Shown here: piece by piece, positions 29,359-38,020 of the stretch
How the letters are laid out: every line of letters begins with the position of its first letter
Numbering within the stretch: the stretch's first letter is position 1
DNA from: an uncultured Alphaproteobacteria bacterium
Lineage (GTDB): Bacteria > Pseudomonadota > Alphaproteobacteria > Methylaequorales > Methylaequoraceae
Assembly (NCBI GenBank): GCA_902536655.1
Contig: CACAYF010000008.1
Location: 1-64,000, forward strand
DNA length: 64,000 bases
Reading direction: 5' to 3'
Position numbers and translations under genes: made by a program
Notes under the pieces: model-generated
Told to the model about the DNA's origin: nothing
The model's input: the letters and a program-made list of their open reading frames with translations, nothing else
The model's database searches: none

Positions 29359-29967
29359 CTAATTAATTAATGAGTCAAGTTTTAGTTTAAGTGCTTCAAA
29401 TGTTAGATCCCCATTATATTTTTTACCATTTATATAGATTGTTGGAGTTGCCTTGATATCGAATTTCTTGGTTGAATTTAGTCTTTTCTTTAAGATACCG
29501 TCTTCAATTGATTTGTTACTGACACATACTTTAATTTCATCATTTTTCAGTCCTCCTAATTTTGCAATCTTTAATAAAGATTTAAAAGGATCTTGCGATC
29601 TGGTCCAATCTTTTTGTTTTTTATATAAAACCTTTAAAAAACTAAAATATTTCTCTTTACCAGAACATCTAGCGATTACTGAAGCTTTTAACGCAAATTT
29701 ATCCAAAGGAAAATCTTGATAAGTAAAAAAAATCTTACCGCTATCTATATAATTTTCTTTAATTCTAGGGAATACTTCATTATGAAACTTTGCACAATGT
29801 CCACATGTAAGTGAAGCAAATTCTGTCATTTTTATTGGGGCAGATTCGTCGCCCATAGATTGATTTTCAAGTGCCTCAATTGTATCAACAATTCTAGAAT
29901 GTAGATCATTGAAAGATATTAAAAAAGCAAAAATGAAAAAAAATATTATGTAAGAAGGTATTTTCAT
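29359..29967 (-). CDS. DsbA-family thiol:disulfide oxidoreductase
   Basis: An exported thioredoxin-fold protein of 202 aa. A signal peptide (residues 1-24) precedes the active site CGHC (C55, C58, in ASLTCGHCAKFHNEVFP); the cis-proline loop is KATPTIYING. It is of the DsbA/BdbD/Com1 group commonly placed before smc in Alphaproteobacteria. It probably forms disulfides in periplasmic proteins, for example the two-cysteine EipB homologue encoded at 49032, though that link is my inference. Confidence 0.9.
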   Translation of the reverse strand: MKIPSYIIFFFIFAFLISFNDLHSRIVDTIEALENQSMGDESAPIKMTEFASLTCGHCAKFHNEVFPRIKENYIDSGKIFFTYQDFPLDKFALKASVIARCSGKEKYFSFLKVLYKKQKDWTRSQDPFKSLLKIAKLGGLKNDEIKVCVSNKSIEDGILKKRLNSTKKFDIKATPTIYINGKKYNGDLTFEALKLKLDSLIN

Positions 29968-29992
29968 TATTAAATATTTTTAACATAAATCT

Positions 29993-30319
29993 TTAATTTT
30001 GTAAGGATTTTTTAAACTTAATTTCATTTATAACTGTTGCTTTAAAAAACTCATTGATTTGCATTTTTATTGCATTGGAAGAGTAAGATAACTCAAGAAG
30101 ATTTCTTTCGTCAGTAGTGATTATAAGAATTTTTGTATTATTTATTTTTTTTAATGAGGAGGCAAAACAACAAGAGCTTAATCTTGGCTCAAGGATTTTC
30201 TCCCAGTTAAGCTTAATTTCTAACAAAATCCCATCATTTTTTTTTGTCAAAGGCTTAAAAACTTTAGGTAAAAGGGTTGAAATTTTAACTGGATTTTTAA
30301 TATAATTTTTATAATTCAT
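29993..30319 (-). CDS. DUF721 / DciA-like protein
   Basis: A 108-aa protein of the DUF721 group, whose DciA members load the replicative helicase in bacteria lacking DnaC. The W-x-K-I (NWEKILEPRLSSCC) and the LTTDERNLLELSY-type blocks match. Most DciA proteins are longer; this is essentially only the KH-like domain. Its start codon shares two bases with that of divergent mutY. Confidence 0.78.
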   Translation of the reverse strand: MNYKNYIKNPVKISTLLPKVFKPLTKKNDGILLEIKLNWEKILEPRLSSCCFASSLKKINNTKILIITTDERNLLELSYSSNAIKMQINEFFKATVINEIKFKKSLQN

Positions 30320-31382
30320 GAAAAAAGAATATCATATAGATAAAATTTTTAAGAGTAGATGGGAAAAAAAAATACTTGATTGGTATTCAAGTAATAAGAG
30401 GGATCTTCCATGGCGGAGAAAGGAAAATCAAAATTTTTATAGAGTATGGATTTCAGAAATCATGCTTCAGCAAACAAGAGTTTCTGTGGTTATTCCTTAC
30501 TATAATAGATTCATATTAAAATGGCCTACATTACAGTCTTTTTATAATGCAAAGTTAGAAGAAATTTTATTTTTATGGCAAGGCATGGGTTATTACAAAA
30601 GAGCTGAAAATCTTTATAAAGCAAAAGAATTACTAAAAACAAAAAAAAAAGTTACTGTAAATTACCAATCACTTTTAGAAATTCCAGGAATTGGAGATTA
30701 CACAAGCAGTGCAATATCTGCAATTTTAAATGATGAAAGGTGTTCGGTTGTTGATGGAAATATTAAGAGAATTCTCACACGAGTTTTTAAATTAAACAAC
30801 AATGAAAATTCATATGATAAAAAAATAAGATTTATATCTTCTTATTTAACACCAAAAAGAAAAAATGGTAATTATTGTCAATCTCTGATGGACTTAGCAA
30901 ATTCAGTGTGCAAGATAAGAAATCCAAAATGTAAAATATGCCCTGTCGAAGATTTTTGTTTATCGAAAGGTTTTAAGTTCGCTCTAACAGAAAAGAAAAA
31001 GACTAAGAATAAAATTGTTGTTGCTTTCATAATAAATTACAGAAACTATTTTTTAGTTGATAGAAGTTCAAAAAAACTTCTAAAAAACCTTTTTTGCTTT
31101 CCATTAAGCGATTCAAAAGACATAGATAAAAATTTCATTGAGAATGATTTTTTAGATAAAACTGTGAATCATTGGCTTAAAATTAAAAAATTAAAAGTTT
31201 CATACAAATTTGTTGGAAAAGTAATCCACAAATTTAGTCATTTCCAATTGAAAGTATTGGTGGTTAAGTTAAACTTAAAAAGTAAGTTTAGACTGGAAAA
31301 CTTTTATTGGTTAACAATGAAAGAGTTAAACAACAAACCAGTCTCTAAACTTATGCTGAAGATTAAAGAAAAGGTGAAATGA
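30318..31382 (+). CDS. mutY: A/G-specific adenine DNA glycosylase
   Basis: Removes adenine mispaired with 8-oxoguanine. Visible are the catalytic Glu in SEIMLQQTRV (E47), the helix-hairpin-helix LEIPGIGDYTSSAI (about 120-133), catalytic Asp D146 in VVDGNIKRI, and the 4Fe-4S ligands C198, C205, C208 and C214 with the correct C-x6-C-x2-C-x5-C spacing. A NUDIX-like C-terminal domain reads the 8-oxoG. At 354 aa it is complete. It overlaps the next gene by ATGA. Confidence 0.96.
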   Translation: MKKEYHIDKIFKSRWEKKILDWYSSNKRDLPWRRKENQNFYRVWISEIMLQQTRVSVVIPYYNRFILKWPTLQSFYNAKLEEILFLWQGMGYYKRAENLYKAKELLKTKKKVTVNYQSLLEIPGIGDYTSSAISAILNDERCSVVDGNIKRILTRVFKLNNNENSYDKKIRFISSYLTPKRKNGNYCQSLMDLANSVCKIRNPKCKICPVEDFCLSKGFKFALTEKKKTKNKIVVAFIINYRNYFLVDRSSKKLLKNLFCFPLSDSKDIDKNFIENDFLDKTVNHWLKIKKLKVSYKFVGKVIHKFSHFQLKVLVVKLNLKSKFRLENFYWLTMKELNNKPVSKLMLKIKEKVK

Positions 31383-31705
31383 AGATCAAATTTTTAATTG
31401 CTTTTTTCCTAATTTTTTTGTCTCTTAAAATTCTTGCACAAGAGATTGAAAACAATTTAGCAAATGATCACGAAAAGGCAATTAAAGCTGTCAATGAGGG
31501 TGAAATTTTAACACTAGATCAAATTTTACAGAAAATAAATAGGAATTTTGAAGGAAGAGTTGTATCAATAAACTTAAAAGATAATGAAAAAGGTTTGTTT
31601 GGCTGGGTTTATGATATAATGATTATTGATGTTAATAATAAAGTTAAGCAGATAAGAGTTGATGCTGGAACCTCTACAGTTCTATCTGTGATTTCTGGAG
31701 ATTAG
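31379..31705 (+). CDS. PepSY-like periplasmic protein, possible FeuN-type regulator
   Basis: A 108-aa exported protein: signal peptide (residues 1-20, ending ILAQ), then a PepSY-like region with LTLDQILQKINRNFEGRVVSINL and a DVNNKVKQIRVDAGT strand. It immediately precedes an OmpR-type regulator and a sensor kinase. In Sinorhizobium a small periplasmic protein, FeuN, sits in the same place and restrains the FeuQ kinase. Homology to FeuN is inferred from position, size and fold type, not from a clear sequence match. Confidence 0.7.
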   Translation: MKIKFLIAFFLIFLSLKILAQEIENNLANDHEKAIKAVNEGEILTLDQILQKINRNFEGRVVSINLKDNEKGLFGWVYDIMIIDVNNKVKQIRVDAGTSTVLSVISGD

Positions 31706-31706
31706 T

Positions 31707-32372
31707 TTGAGAATATTGTTAATTGAAGATGATCCAGACCTGAACAATCAGATTAAAGCTTCTTTGGAAGATAGTGGTTATTCAGTCGACACTGCGATTG
31801 ATGGTGAGGAAGGTCATTTTTTAGGAGACACTGAACCATATGATGCTATTATTCTTGACTTAGGTCTCCCCAAGATTGATGGGATCACAGTACTTGAAAA
31901 ATGGAGAAAAGATAAAAAAAACTTCCCTGTTCTCATCCTTACTGCAAGGGATCAGTGGAGTGACAAAGTTTCAGGATTTGATGCTGGCGCAGATGATTAC
32001 GTTGCAAAACCTTTCCAGATGGAGGAACTCTTAGCAAGGCTAAGAGCTCTTATAAGAAGATCTGCCGGTCATGCTTCCTCAGATATTGAATGTGGACCTC
32101 TAAAAATTGATACTAAATCAAATAAAGTTTTTTTAAATGGAACCAAACTAAAACTTACTTCTCACGAGTACAAAATAATAGAATATTTTCTTCATCATCA
32201 AGATAAAGTTATAACTAGAACTGAGCTTGTTGAGCACATATATGATCAAGACTTTGATAGAGATTCTAATACAATAGAAGTGTTTATTGGAAGGTTAAGA
32301 AAGAAAATGGGACTAAATTTAATTAAAACTGAAAGAGGATACGGTTATAGGTTGTCAATTGAGAGAGAATAA
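31707..32372 (+). CDS. OmpR/PhoP-family response regulator
   Basis: A two-component regulator of 221 aa. The receiver domain has the acidic pocket EDDPD, phospho-acceptor D51 (ILDLGLPKIDG) and the lysine of YVAKPF (about 101); the C-terminal winged helix carries LTSHEYKIIEYFLHH and the VFIGRLRKKM recognition region. Translation starts at TTG (31707), preceded by GGAG; there is no ATG nearby. It probably pairs with the kinase starting one base after its stop. FeuP is the closest candidate relative. Confidence 0.9.
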   Translation: MRILLIEDDPDLNNQIKASLEDSGYSVDTAIDGEEGHFLGDTEPYDAIILDLGLPKIDGITVLEKWRKDKKNFPVLILTARDQWSDKVSGFDAGADDYVAKPFQMEELLARLRALIRRSAGHASSDIECGPLKIDTKSNKVFLNGTKLKLTSHEYKIIEYFLHHQDKVITRTELVEHIYDQDFDRDSNTIEVFIGRLRKKMGLNLIKTERGYGYRLSIERE

Positions 32373-33737
32373 ATGAATTCACTAGCAGTCAGACTCTTCT
32401 TTAGTGCAACGATCTGGATCATTTTTACATTGGTTTCAGCGGGACTTCTTTTATCTGATTTGAATGAAAAAACAAATTTCAAAGCATTTGATGATAGACT
32501 TAATCTGCTTCTAGAGACACTCATTGGGGCAAGTAGAGTTGACTCTTCAGATAGTATAACAGTAGTTAGTACAATTGGGGATCCAAGATTTTTTCAACCA
32601 TATTCAGGATGGTACTGGCAGGTAAACAAAGAGACTGAAACCATCGTAAGATCGAGGTCAATGTGGGATCAAGTCTTTACATTAGACAAAAGATTGATAG
32701 GCGGAAGGTCTCAATTTATTAATAATATTGGAACAGATTTTAAAAAACAAAATTACATAGAAACAAAAAAATTACATATTATTGAAAGAAACATTTCTTT
32801 TCCAGGTATCGACGCTCCAATCACTTTTATTGTTTCTGGAGACACAGAAGAATATCAATCAAATATTAAAAAGTTTGACAATACTTTGTTAGTTATATTA
32901 TTTGCTCTTGGAACGGGACTGATGTTTGCTGTTTTTCTTCAGGTGAAGTTTGGTCTTTTACCACTAAATAAAATCAAGGCTTCATTATTTAAGGTTAGAA
33001 ACGGTGATGAAAGTAGACTACAAGAATCTTATCCACTTGAAGTTCAACCTTTAGCAAGTGAAATTAATGAATTGCTTGCTCATAACGCAAAAATTATTGA
33101 TAGAGCCAAAACTCATGTAGGAAATTTGGCTCATGTTCTCAAAACACCTTTAGCAGTCATATCTAATGAAATTAAGAATGAAAGTACAACTCTGCATAAC
33201 CAAATTTCACTTATGAAACGTCATATTGATAGATATTTAAAAAAAGCACATCTTGAATCAGTCGGAAAATCTTCAAGGGAAAAAATCAATATGATTGATC
33301 TAGTAAATAAAATGATATTTATTTTCAAAAAACTTTACCCTGATATTACTATTTTTTTAACACTTAAAATAAAAGAAGCATTTGTTTTTGGAAGTTTAGA
33401 TGACCTTGAAGAGGTCGTTGGGAATATAATTGAGAATGCATGCAAATATGGAAAGAAAAAAATAAAAGTAGAAATTAAAATTGAAAAAGATGATAAATTA
33501 TTGTTTGTTGTATCTGACGATGGACCTGGATTATCACTTGAGCAAATGAATAAGGTATTTGCTAGAGGCTTTAGGCTAGACGAACAAAAACCTGGAACTG
33601 GACTTGGGTTAAATATTGTTAAAGATATTATTGAAACTTACATGAAGGGTAATGTTGAGTTAAAAAAATCTGAGCATTTAGGTGGTCTGGAGGTTAATAT
33701 ATCTCTTCCTCTTTCAAAATCGTCTCAAGTTACTTAA
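32373..33737 (+). CDS. Sensor histidine kinase (PhoQ/FeuQ-like)
   Basis: A 454-aa membrane sensor: N-terminal helix (about 7-28), periplasmic domain (about 30-168), second helix (about 169-190), HAMP-like linker, phospho-acceptor His in VGNLAHVLKTPLAV (about 253), and an ATPase domain with the N box IENACKYG, VSDDGPGL (G1) and GTGLGLNIV (G2). The LAHxLKTPL form of the H box is typical of the PhoQ-like group. It starts right after the regulator stop. Its last 24 nt overlap convergent rnhB. The signal it senses is not evident. Confidence 0.9.
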   Translation: MNSLAVRLFFSATIWIIFTLVSAGLLLSDLNEKTNFKAFDDRLNLLLETLIGASRVDSSDSITVVSTIGDPRFFQPYSGWYWQVNKETETIVRSRSMWDQVFTLDKRLIGGRSQFINNIGTDFKKQNYIETKKLHIIERNISFPGIDAPITFIVSGDTEEYQSNIKKFDNTLLVILFALGTGLMFAVFLQVKFGLLPLNKIKASLFKVRNGDESRLQESYPLEVQPLASEINELLAHNAKIIDRAKTHVGNLAHVLKTPLAVISNEIKNESTTLHNQISLMKRHIDRYLKKAHLESVGKSSREKINMIDLVNKMIFIFKKLYPDITIFLTLKIKEAFVFGSLDDLEEVVGNIIENACKYGKKKIKVEIKIEKDDKLLFVVSDDGPGLSLEQMNKVFARGFRLDEQKPGTGLGLNIVKDIIETYMKGNVELKKSEHLGGLEVNISLPLSKSSQVT

Positions 33738-34319
33738 AAAACTTATTCGATGAATTTTAGTAATTCCAAATTTTTTTATTGCATTTCTATGTTCATGTGT
33801 TCCATACCCCTTATTTCTGTCCCATCCGTACATTGGATATACTTTTGAATATAGAGTCATTAATCTGTCTCTCCAAGTTTTTGCTATTATTGAGGCAGCT
33901 GCAATGCTAATGGATTTTTGATCACCATTCTTTATAAAAGTTGTTTTTTCATTTAATGAAAAAGTTTTTAATCCATCAACCTTGATTGAATTATCAGTTC
34001 CTTTAAATTTTTCATAAGCTCTTATCATTGAAAGATTTGTAGCTCGCAGAATATTCATTTGGTCTATTTCAATATTATTAGCTATGCCAATAGAATAAGA
34101 AGAATGTTCTTTGATAAACTTTGATAATACAATTCTTTTTTTTATGTTCAGTTTTTTTGAATCTGATATTTGAGAAACCAAGTTATTATTTAATATTTTT
34201 TTTTTTAAAAGAATCGAACATGATACAACTGGACCACAAAAAGCACCACGCCCTACCTCATCGATTCCGATCACTTGATTTTTAATATCATCTAGTAACA
34301 ATTTGACTAACAAAAACAA
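33714..34319 (-). CDS. rnhB: Ribonuclease HII
   Basis: Removes single ribonucleotides from DNA. The active-site GIDEVGRGAFCGPVV (D20, E21) is intact, as are the SKKL block (SDSKKLNIKKR), VDGLKTF and the SIAAASIIAKTWRD signature. At 201 aa it is normal. The C-terminus is encoded antisense to the end of the sensor kinase. Confidence 0.95.
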   Translation of the reverse strand: MFLLVKLLLDDIKNQVIGIDEVGRGAFCGPVVSCSILLKKKILNNNLVSQISDSKKLNIKKRIVLSKFIKEHSSYSIGIANNIEIDQMNILRATNLSMIRAYEKFKGTDNSIKVDGLKTFSLNEKTTFIKNGDQKSISIAAASIIAKTWRDRLMTLYSKVYPMYGWDRNKGYGTHEHRNAIKKFGITKIHRISFLSNLRRF

Positions 34320-34430
34320 AATTATGACTTGTTGATATTTTAGTACAATTAAATTAAAATTAAATGATTAATTAATAATTTTAGAATATATAAAAAAATA
34401 ATTATCTCGTAAGTTTAGTTGACGTAAAAT

Positions 34431-35024
34431 ATGATTAGAAAAAGTATATACCTGATTATTTGTAACCTACTTTTTTTTTCAAAGATTACTTCGGCTAAAA
34501 GTGTATTAGATGTCATTTCTAACAATAAAGATCTGACAACATTTAATTTATATCTAGAAAAAACAGGTCTGGATAGAGTTTTAGAAAAAAAACTTCCTTG
34601 GAACTGGACAATTTTCGCTCCTAGTAATAAGGCTTTTAAGGAAGCACCGGAGATGCTCAAAAATGAAATCTTAAATGACGAATTCTTCAGTAAAAACATT
34701 CTTATGGATCACATCATGACAGGACATAAAACAAGTCTTGACATTGATGAAAAAGTAACAACTCAAATAACAGTTAGTAACAAACCACTTCAGATGTATA
34801 AAAGTCGCAACCTATTTGTCAAAGATATGGTTGTTGTCAAAGAAAATCTTATTGGTGATAATGGGGTTGTCCACATGATAGATTGCATCATGTATGTCCA
34901 ACCAAGTTCCGAAGATGAAAGGCTAACTAAAGAGATTGTGGAGCAGTATCCAATAACATCATGTTGTATGCACAGTGAGGCAGAAATTAATTCTTTTAAA
35001 AAAGCTACTAAAAATCGTTTTTAA
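34431..35024 (+). CDS. Fasciclin (FAS1) domain secreted protein
   Basis: A 197-aa exported protein with a signal peptide (about residues 1-23, ending TSAKS) and one FAS1 domain (about 25-157): the H1 motif NWTIFAPSNKAFKEAP and the H2-like VVHMIDCIMYV. FAS1 proteins act in adhesion or in surface and ligand binding; in bacteria the role is mostly unknown. After the domain comes an unusual tail with TSCCMHSEAE and a basic end. It is a single-gene unit, flanked by rnhB (divergent) and moaB (convergent). Confidence 0.85.
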   Translation: MIRKSIYLIICNLLFFSKITSAKSVLDVISNNKDLTTFNLYLEKTGLDRVLEKKLPWNWTIFAPSNKAFKEAPEMLKNEILNDEFFSKNILMDHIMTGHKTSLDIDEKVTTQITVSNKPLQMYKSRNLFVKDMVVVKENLIGDNGVVHMIDCIMYVQPSSEDERLTKEIVEQYPITSCCMHSEAEINSFKKATKNRF

Positions 35025-35032
35025 AAACAAAT

Positions 35033-35056
35033 TGAATAAAATAACTTTTTTATTCA
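35033..35056. terminator. AT-rich inverted repeat between FAS1 gene and moaB
   Basis: A perfect 9-bp inverted repeat (TGAATAAAA at 35033-35041 with TTTTATTCA at 35048-35056) with a 6-nt loop lies between two convergent genes and overlaps the moaB stop. It could end transcripts from either side. Only one G-C-rich pair per arm makes it weak, so I rate it low. Confidence 0.3.
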
Positions 35057-35571
35057 TCTAATCTTGGCATCAGTTCGACTAAGTTACAAGGCTTCGTAGT
35101 CGAATCCAACTGAAATTTTATGATTTCATCCCAGGCGTCTTTACACGCACTAGGTGATCCAGGTAAAGCAAAGATAAAGGTTTTATTAATCAATCCAGCA
35201 ATTGCACGAGATTGAAGAGAAGAGGTGCCTATTTTTTTAAAACTAATGTTTCTAAATATTTCACCGAATCCAGGTATCTCTTTGGTTATAATTTCCTTTA
35301 AAACTTCTGGCGTCGAATCTCTTCCAGTTAACCCTGTACCACCTGATGAAATAATCACATGTGTACATTTTTCGTTAAGAATTTTAAGTATTTTTTCTTT
35401 AATTAAAGTCGGATCGTCTTTGACAAAGAATTTACTTACTAAAGAATGACCGCAGCTTTTTATTCTATCTTCAAGAACTTTTCCTGATTTATCAGAAGAT
35501 TCTGTTCTTGTATCAGAAATAATTAGTACAGATATATTTAAACTTTTGAATTGTTGCTTTTCATTATTCAT
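35050..35571 (-). CDS. moaB: Molybdenum cofactor biosynthesis protein MoaB
   Basis: A 173-aa MoaB/Mog-type protein that adenylates molybdopterin before metal insertion. The signature SSGGTGLTGRDSTPE is clear, with LPGSPSACKDAWDEII toward the C-terminus. I start at 35571 (MNNEKQQF), which overlaps the UDG-like stop by 8 nt; the longer ORF would add 24 residues of UDG-overlapping sequence with no family similarity. No other moa or mob gene is in the window. Confidence 0.9.
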   Translation of the reverse strand: MNNEKQQFKSLNISVLIISDTRTESSDKSGKVLEDRIKSCGHSLVSKFFVKDDPTLIKEKILKILNEKCTHVIISSGGTGLTGRDSTPEVLKEIITKEIPGFGEIFRNISFKKIGTSSLQSRAIAGLINKTFIFALPGSPSACKDAWDEIIKFQLDSTTKPCNLVELMPRLDE

Positions 35572-36316
35572 TTTGTAATATTTTGTTAGAGTTAATAAAT
35601 TCGTCAATTTCCAATAAATCATCCCAAGTAGTTTTTTTCTCAATTGGATTTCTCATTAAATATGCTGGATGAAAAATAGCTCTAGCTTCAATTTTTATGT
35701 CATTTTCTTTGTCTTCATAAATGTGTTTTTTACCACGTATTTTTGTTATTCCTTCTTTTGACTTTAATAAACTTTTTGCAGCAATGCTCCCAACAAAAAC
35801 TAACAGTTTAGGATTTATAATTTTTATGTGTTTTTTAGTATACGGTAGACAAATGGATATCTCTTTTTCATTTGGGGTGCGATTTCCAGGTGGACGCCAA
35901 AAAACCATATTAGTAATATAAATTTTATTTCTTGATAAATTTATGAACGAAAGCATTTTATCCAATAATTTACCTGCCTCTCCTACAAATGGTTTTCCAT
36001 AAATATCCTCATTAGCTCCGGGAGCTTCCCCTATGAACATTACGTCCGCATCATAATTTCCGTCATAAAGAACAAGGTTTGTTGCTACATCTTTTAGATT
36101 GCAATCAAGATTAAGTATTTGAGATTTTAAATTATTTATGGCTTCTGACTTTGTTATTATATTTTTTTCATTTGTTTTTATTTCTCTCGTTTTTTTATTG
36201 TTTTCATCAGAATCAACCATTATCTTCATTTTGCTTCTTTGTACATTAGAAATACAATCTGTGATTCCTAAAAATTTATAAAATTCAATAAAAGACTTTA
36301 TGTTTTTAATATTCAT
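35564..36316 (-). CDS. Uracil-DNA glycosylase superfamily protein (family 4-like, iron-sulfur ligands reduced)
   Basis: A 250-aa DNA repair enzyme of the UDG superfamily. The active-site motif GEAPGANED (about 97-105), KPFVGEAGKLLD, WRPPGNRTP and the C-terminal IFHPAYLMRNP are all present. Classical family 4 enzymes bind a 4Fe-4S cluster with four cysteines; here two expected positions lack Cys (W before RPPGNR and the first of the N-terminal CxxC), leaving only C in LDCNLKD and in SICLPYT. A cluster is therefore unlikely. An N-terminal extension of about 70 polar residues is typical of alphaproteobacterial members. Confidence 0.88.
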   Translation of the reverse strand: MNIKNIKSFIEFYKFLGITDCISNVQRSKMKIMVDSDENNKKTREIKTNEKNIITKSEAINNLKSQILNLDCNLKDVATNLVLYDGNYDADVMFIGEAPGANEDIYGKPFVGEAGKLLDKMLSFINLSRNKIYITNMVFWRPPGNRTPNEKEISICLPYTKKHIKIINPKLLVFVGSIAAKSLLKSKEGITKIRGKKHIYEDKENDIKIEARAIFHPAYLMRNPIEKKTTWDDLLEIDEFINSNKILQNE

Positions 36317-36373
36317 TAATATATATATAAGATTACTATTATTATAATATAAATTTATAGTGGAAAAAAATAA

Positions 36374-38020
36374 ATGAATATTACGAGAGAAAAAATGAAT
36401 TACGATCTTGTTATCGTAGGTGCAGGACCCTCTGGTTTGTCAGCAGCAATCAATTTTAAAAAATTATGTAAAAAAAACGGTAAAGATTTATCAGTTTGTG
36501 TCGTTGAAAAAGGCTCTGAAGTCGGAGCACATATTTTGTCTGGAGCGATACTTGAACCTAGAGCACTTAACGAATTGATTGAAGACTGGAAAACTGACGA
36601 AGATTGTCCTGTTAAAGTTCCAGTAAAAAAGGAATCTCTCAATTTTCTTACTGAAACAAACTCTTATGAAATCCCTGGAATTTTTACTCCATCAGTAATG
36701 CATAACAAAGGAAACTTTATAATATCCCTTGGAACTTTCTGTAAGTGGCTGGCAAAAAAGGCTGAAGATTTAGGTGTAGAGATTTATCCAGGCTTCAGCG
36801 CATCAGAATTACTAATGGAAAATGACAAGCTAAATGGAATTATAACTGGTGACTTAGGGATAGACAAAAATGGTGAAAAAGGCCCCAATTTTGAACCCGG
36901 AATTGAAATTCATTCTAAATATACTTTATTTGCAGAAGGATGCAGAGGACATTTAGGCAAAAGACTTATAAATCAATTTAATCTAAGACAAAATTCTCAA
37001 CACCAGACATACGGAATAGGATTGAAGGAATTATGGGAGGTTAAACCCGAAACCTCTAATCCTGGAGAAGTATTTCACTCTATTGGCTGGCCTTTGGATA
37101 ATGAAACATATGGCGGATCATTTTTATACCATTTAGATAAAAATTTAGTTTCATTCGGTTTTGTTATTGGGTTAGATTATAAAAATCCTCATTTGTCTCC
37201 ATACGAGGAATTTCAGAGATTTAAGCTGCATCCTAAAATCAAAAACATCTTTGAAGGTGGTAGAAGAATATCCTATGGTGCAAGAGCATTAAATGAGGGA
37301 GGGTTTCAATCATTACCTAAACTATCTTTTCCAGGAGGAGCTATTTTAGGTTGTGATGCTGGAACACTCAATACGCCAAAAATTAAAGGAACACATACTG
37401 CAATGAAATCAGGTATGATAGCATCAGGTTTGGTTTTTAAAGAATTGATATCAGACAGTCGTAATGATGAGATATCAAATTTAAATAAATCATTTATGAA
37501 TTCATGGGCAGGTCAAGAGCTTAAAAATGCGAGGAATGTAAGACCATCCTTTAAATACGGTTTGAAGATTGGTATGATGCTCTCTGGAATAGATCAAATA
37601 ATTTTCAGAGGAAAAGCTCCTTGGACCTTAAAACATGCGGAAGAGGATCACCTTGCATTGAAAAAGAAAGATGAAGCCAAAATAATCAAATATCCCAAGC
37701 CAGATGGAAAAATTACTTTTGATAGATTAACAAATGTATCTTTTACTTCAACTTATCACGAAGAAAACCAACCGTGTCATTTAAAATTAAATGATGAAAA
37801 ACTTGCAATTTCAAATAACCTTTTACTATATGACTCACCAGAACAAAGATATTGTCCTGCTGGAGTTTACGAAATACTTTATTATAAAGGTTCACCAAAA
37901 TTGAATATTAATTCTCAAAACTGCATTCATTGTAAAACCTGTGATATCAAGGATCCATTACAAAATATTAATTGGATTACTCCTGAGGGAGGAGGAGGGC
38001 CTAATTATACTAATATGTAA
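36374..38020 (+). CDS. Electron transfer flavoprotein-ubiquinone oxidoreductase
   Basis: A 548-aa membrane-associated FAD/4Fe-4S enzyme passing electrons from ETF to ubiquinone. It has the FAD loop VGAGPSGLSAA, the SGAILEPRAL block, GCDAGTLNTPKIKGTHTAMKSG, and the cluster ligands NCIHCKTCDIKDP near the C-terminus. The C-terminal TPEGGGGPNYTNM is the family's normal end, confirming the stop. It is monocistronic or leads into the TPR gene. Often called etfD or fixC-like; I give no symbol. Confidence 0.96.
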   Translation: MNITREKMNYDLVIVGAGPSGLSAAINFKKLCKKNGKDLSVCVVEKGSEVGAHILSGAILEPRALNELIEDWKTDEDCPVKVPVKKESLNFLTETNSYEIPGIFTPSVMHNKGNFIISLGTFCKWLAKKAEDLGVEIYPGFSASELLMENDKLNGIITGDLGIDKNGEKGPNFEPGIEIHSKYTLFAEGCRGHLGKRLINQFNLRQNSQHQTYGIGLKELWEVKPETSNPGEVFHSIGWPLDNETYGGSFLYHLDKNLVSFGFVIGLDYKNPHLSPYEEFQRFKLHPKIKNIFEGGRRISYGARALNEGGFQSLPKLSFPGGAILGCDAGTLNTPKIKGTHTAMKSGMIASGLVFKELISDSRNDEISNLNKSFMNSWAGQELKNARNVRPSFKYGLKIGMMLSGIDQIIFRGKAPWTLKHAEEDHLALKKKDEAKIIKYPKPDGKITFDRLTNVSFTSTYHEENQPCHLKLNDEKLAISNNLLLYDSPEQRYCPAGVYEILYYKGSPKLNINSQNCIHCKTCDIKDPLQNINWITPEGGGGPNYTNM

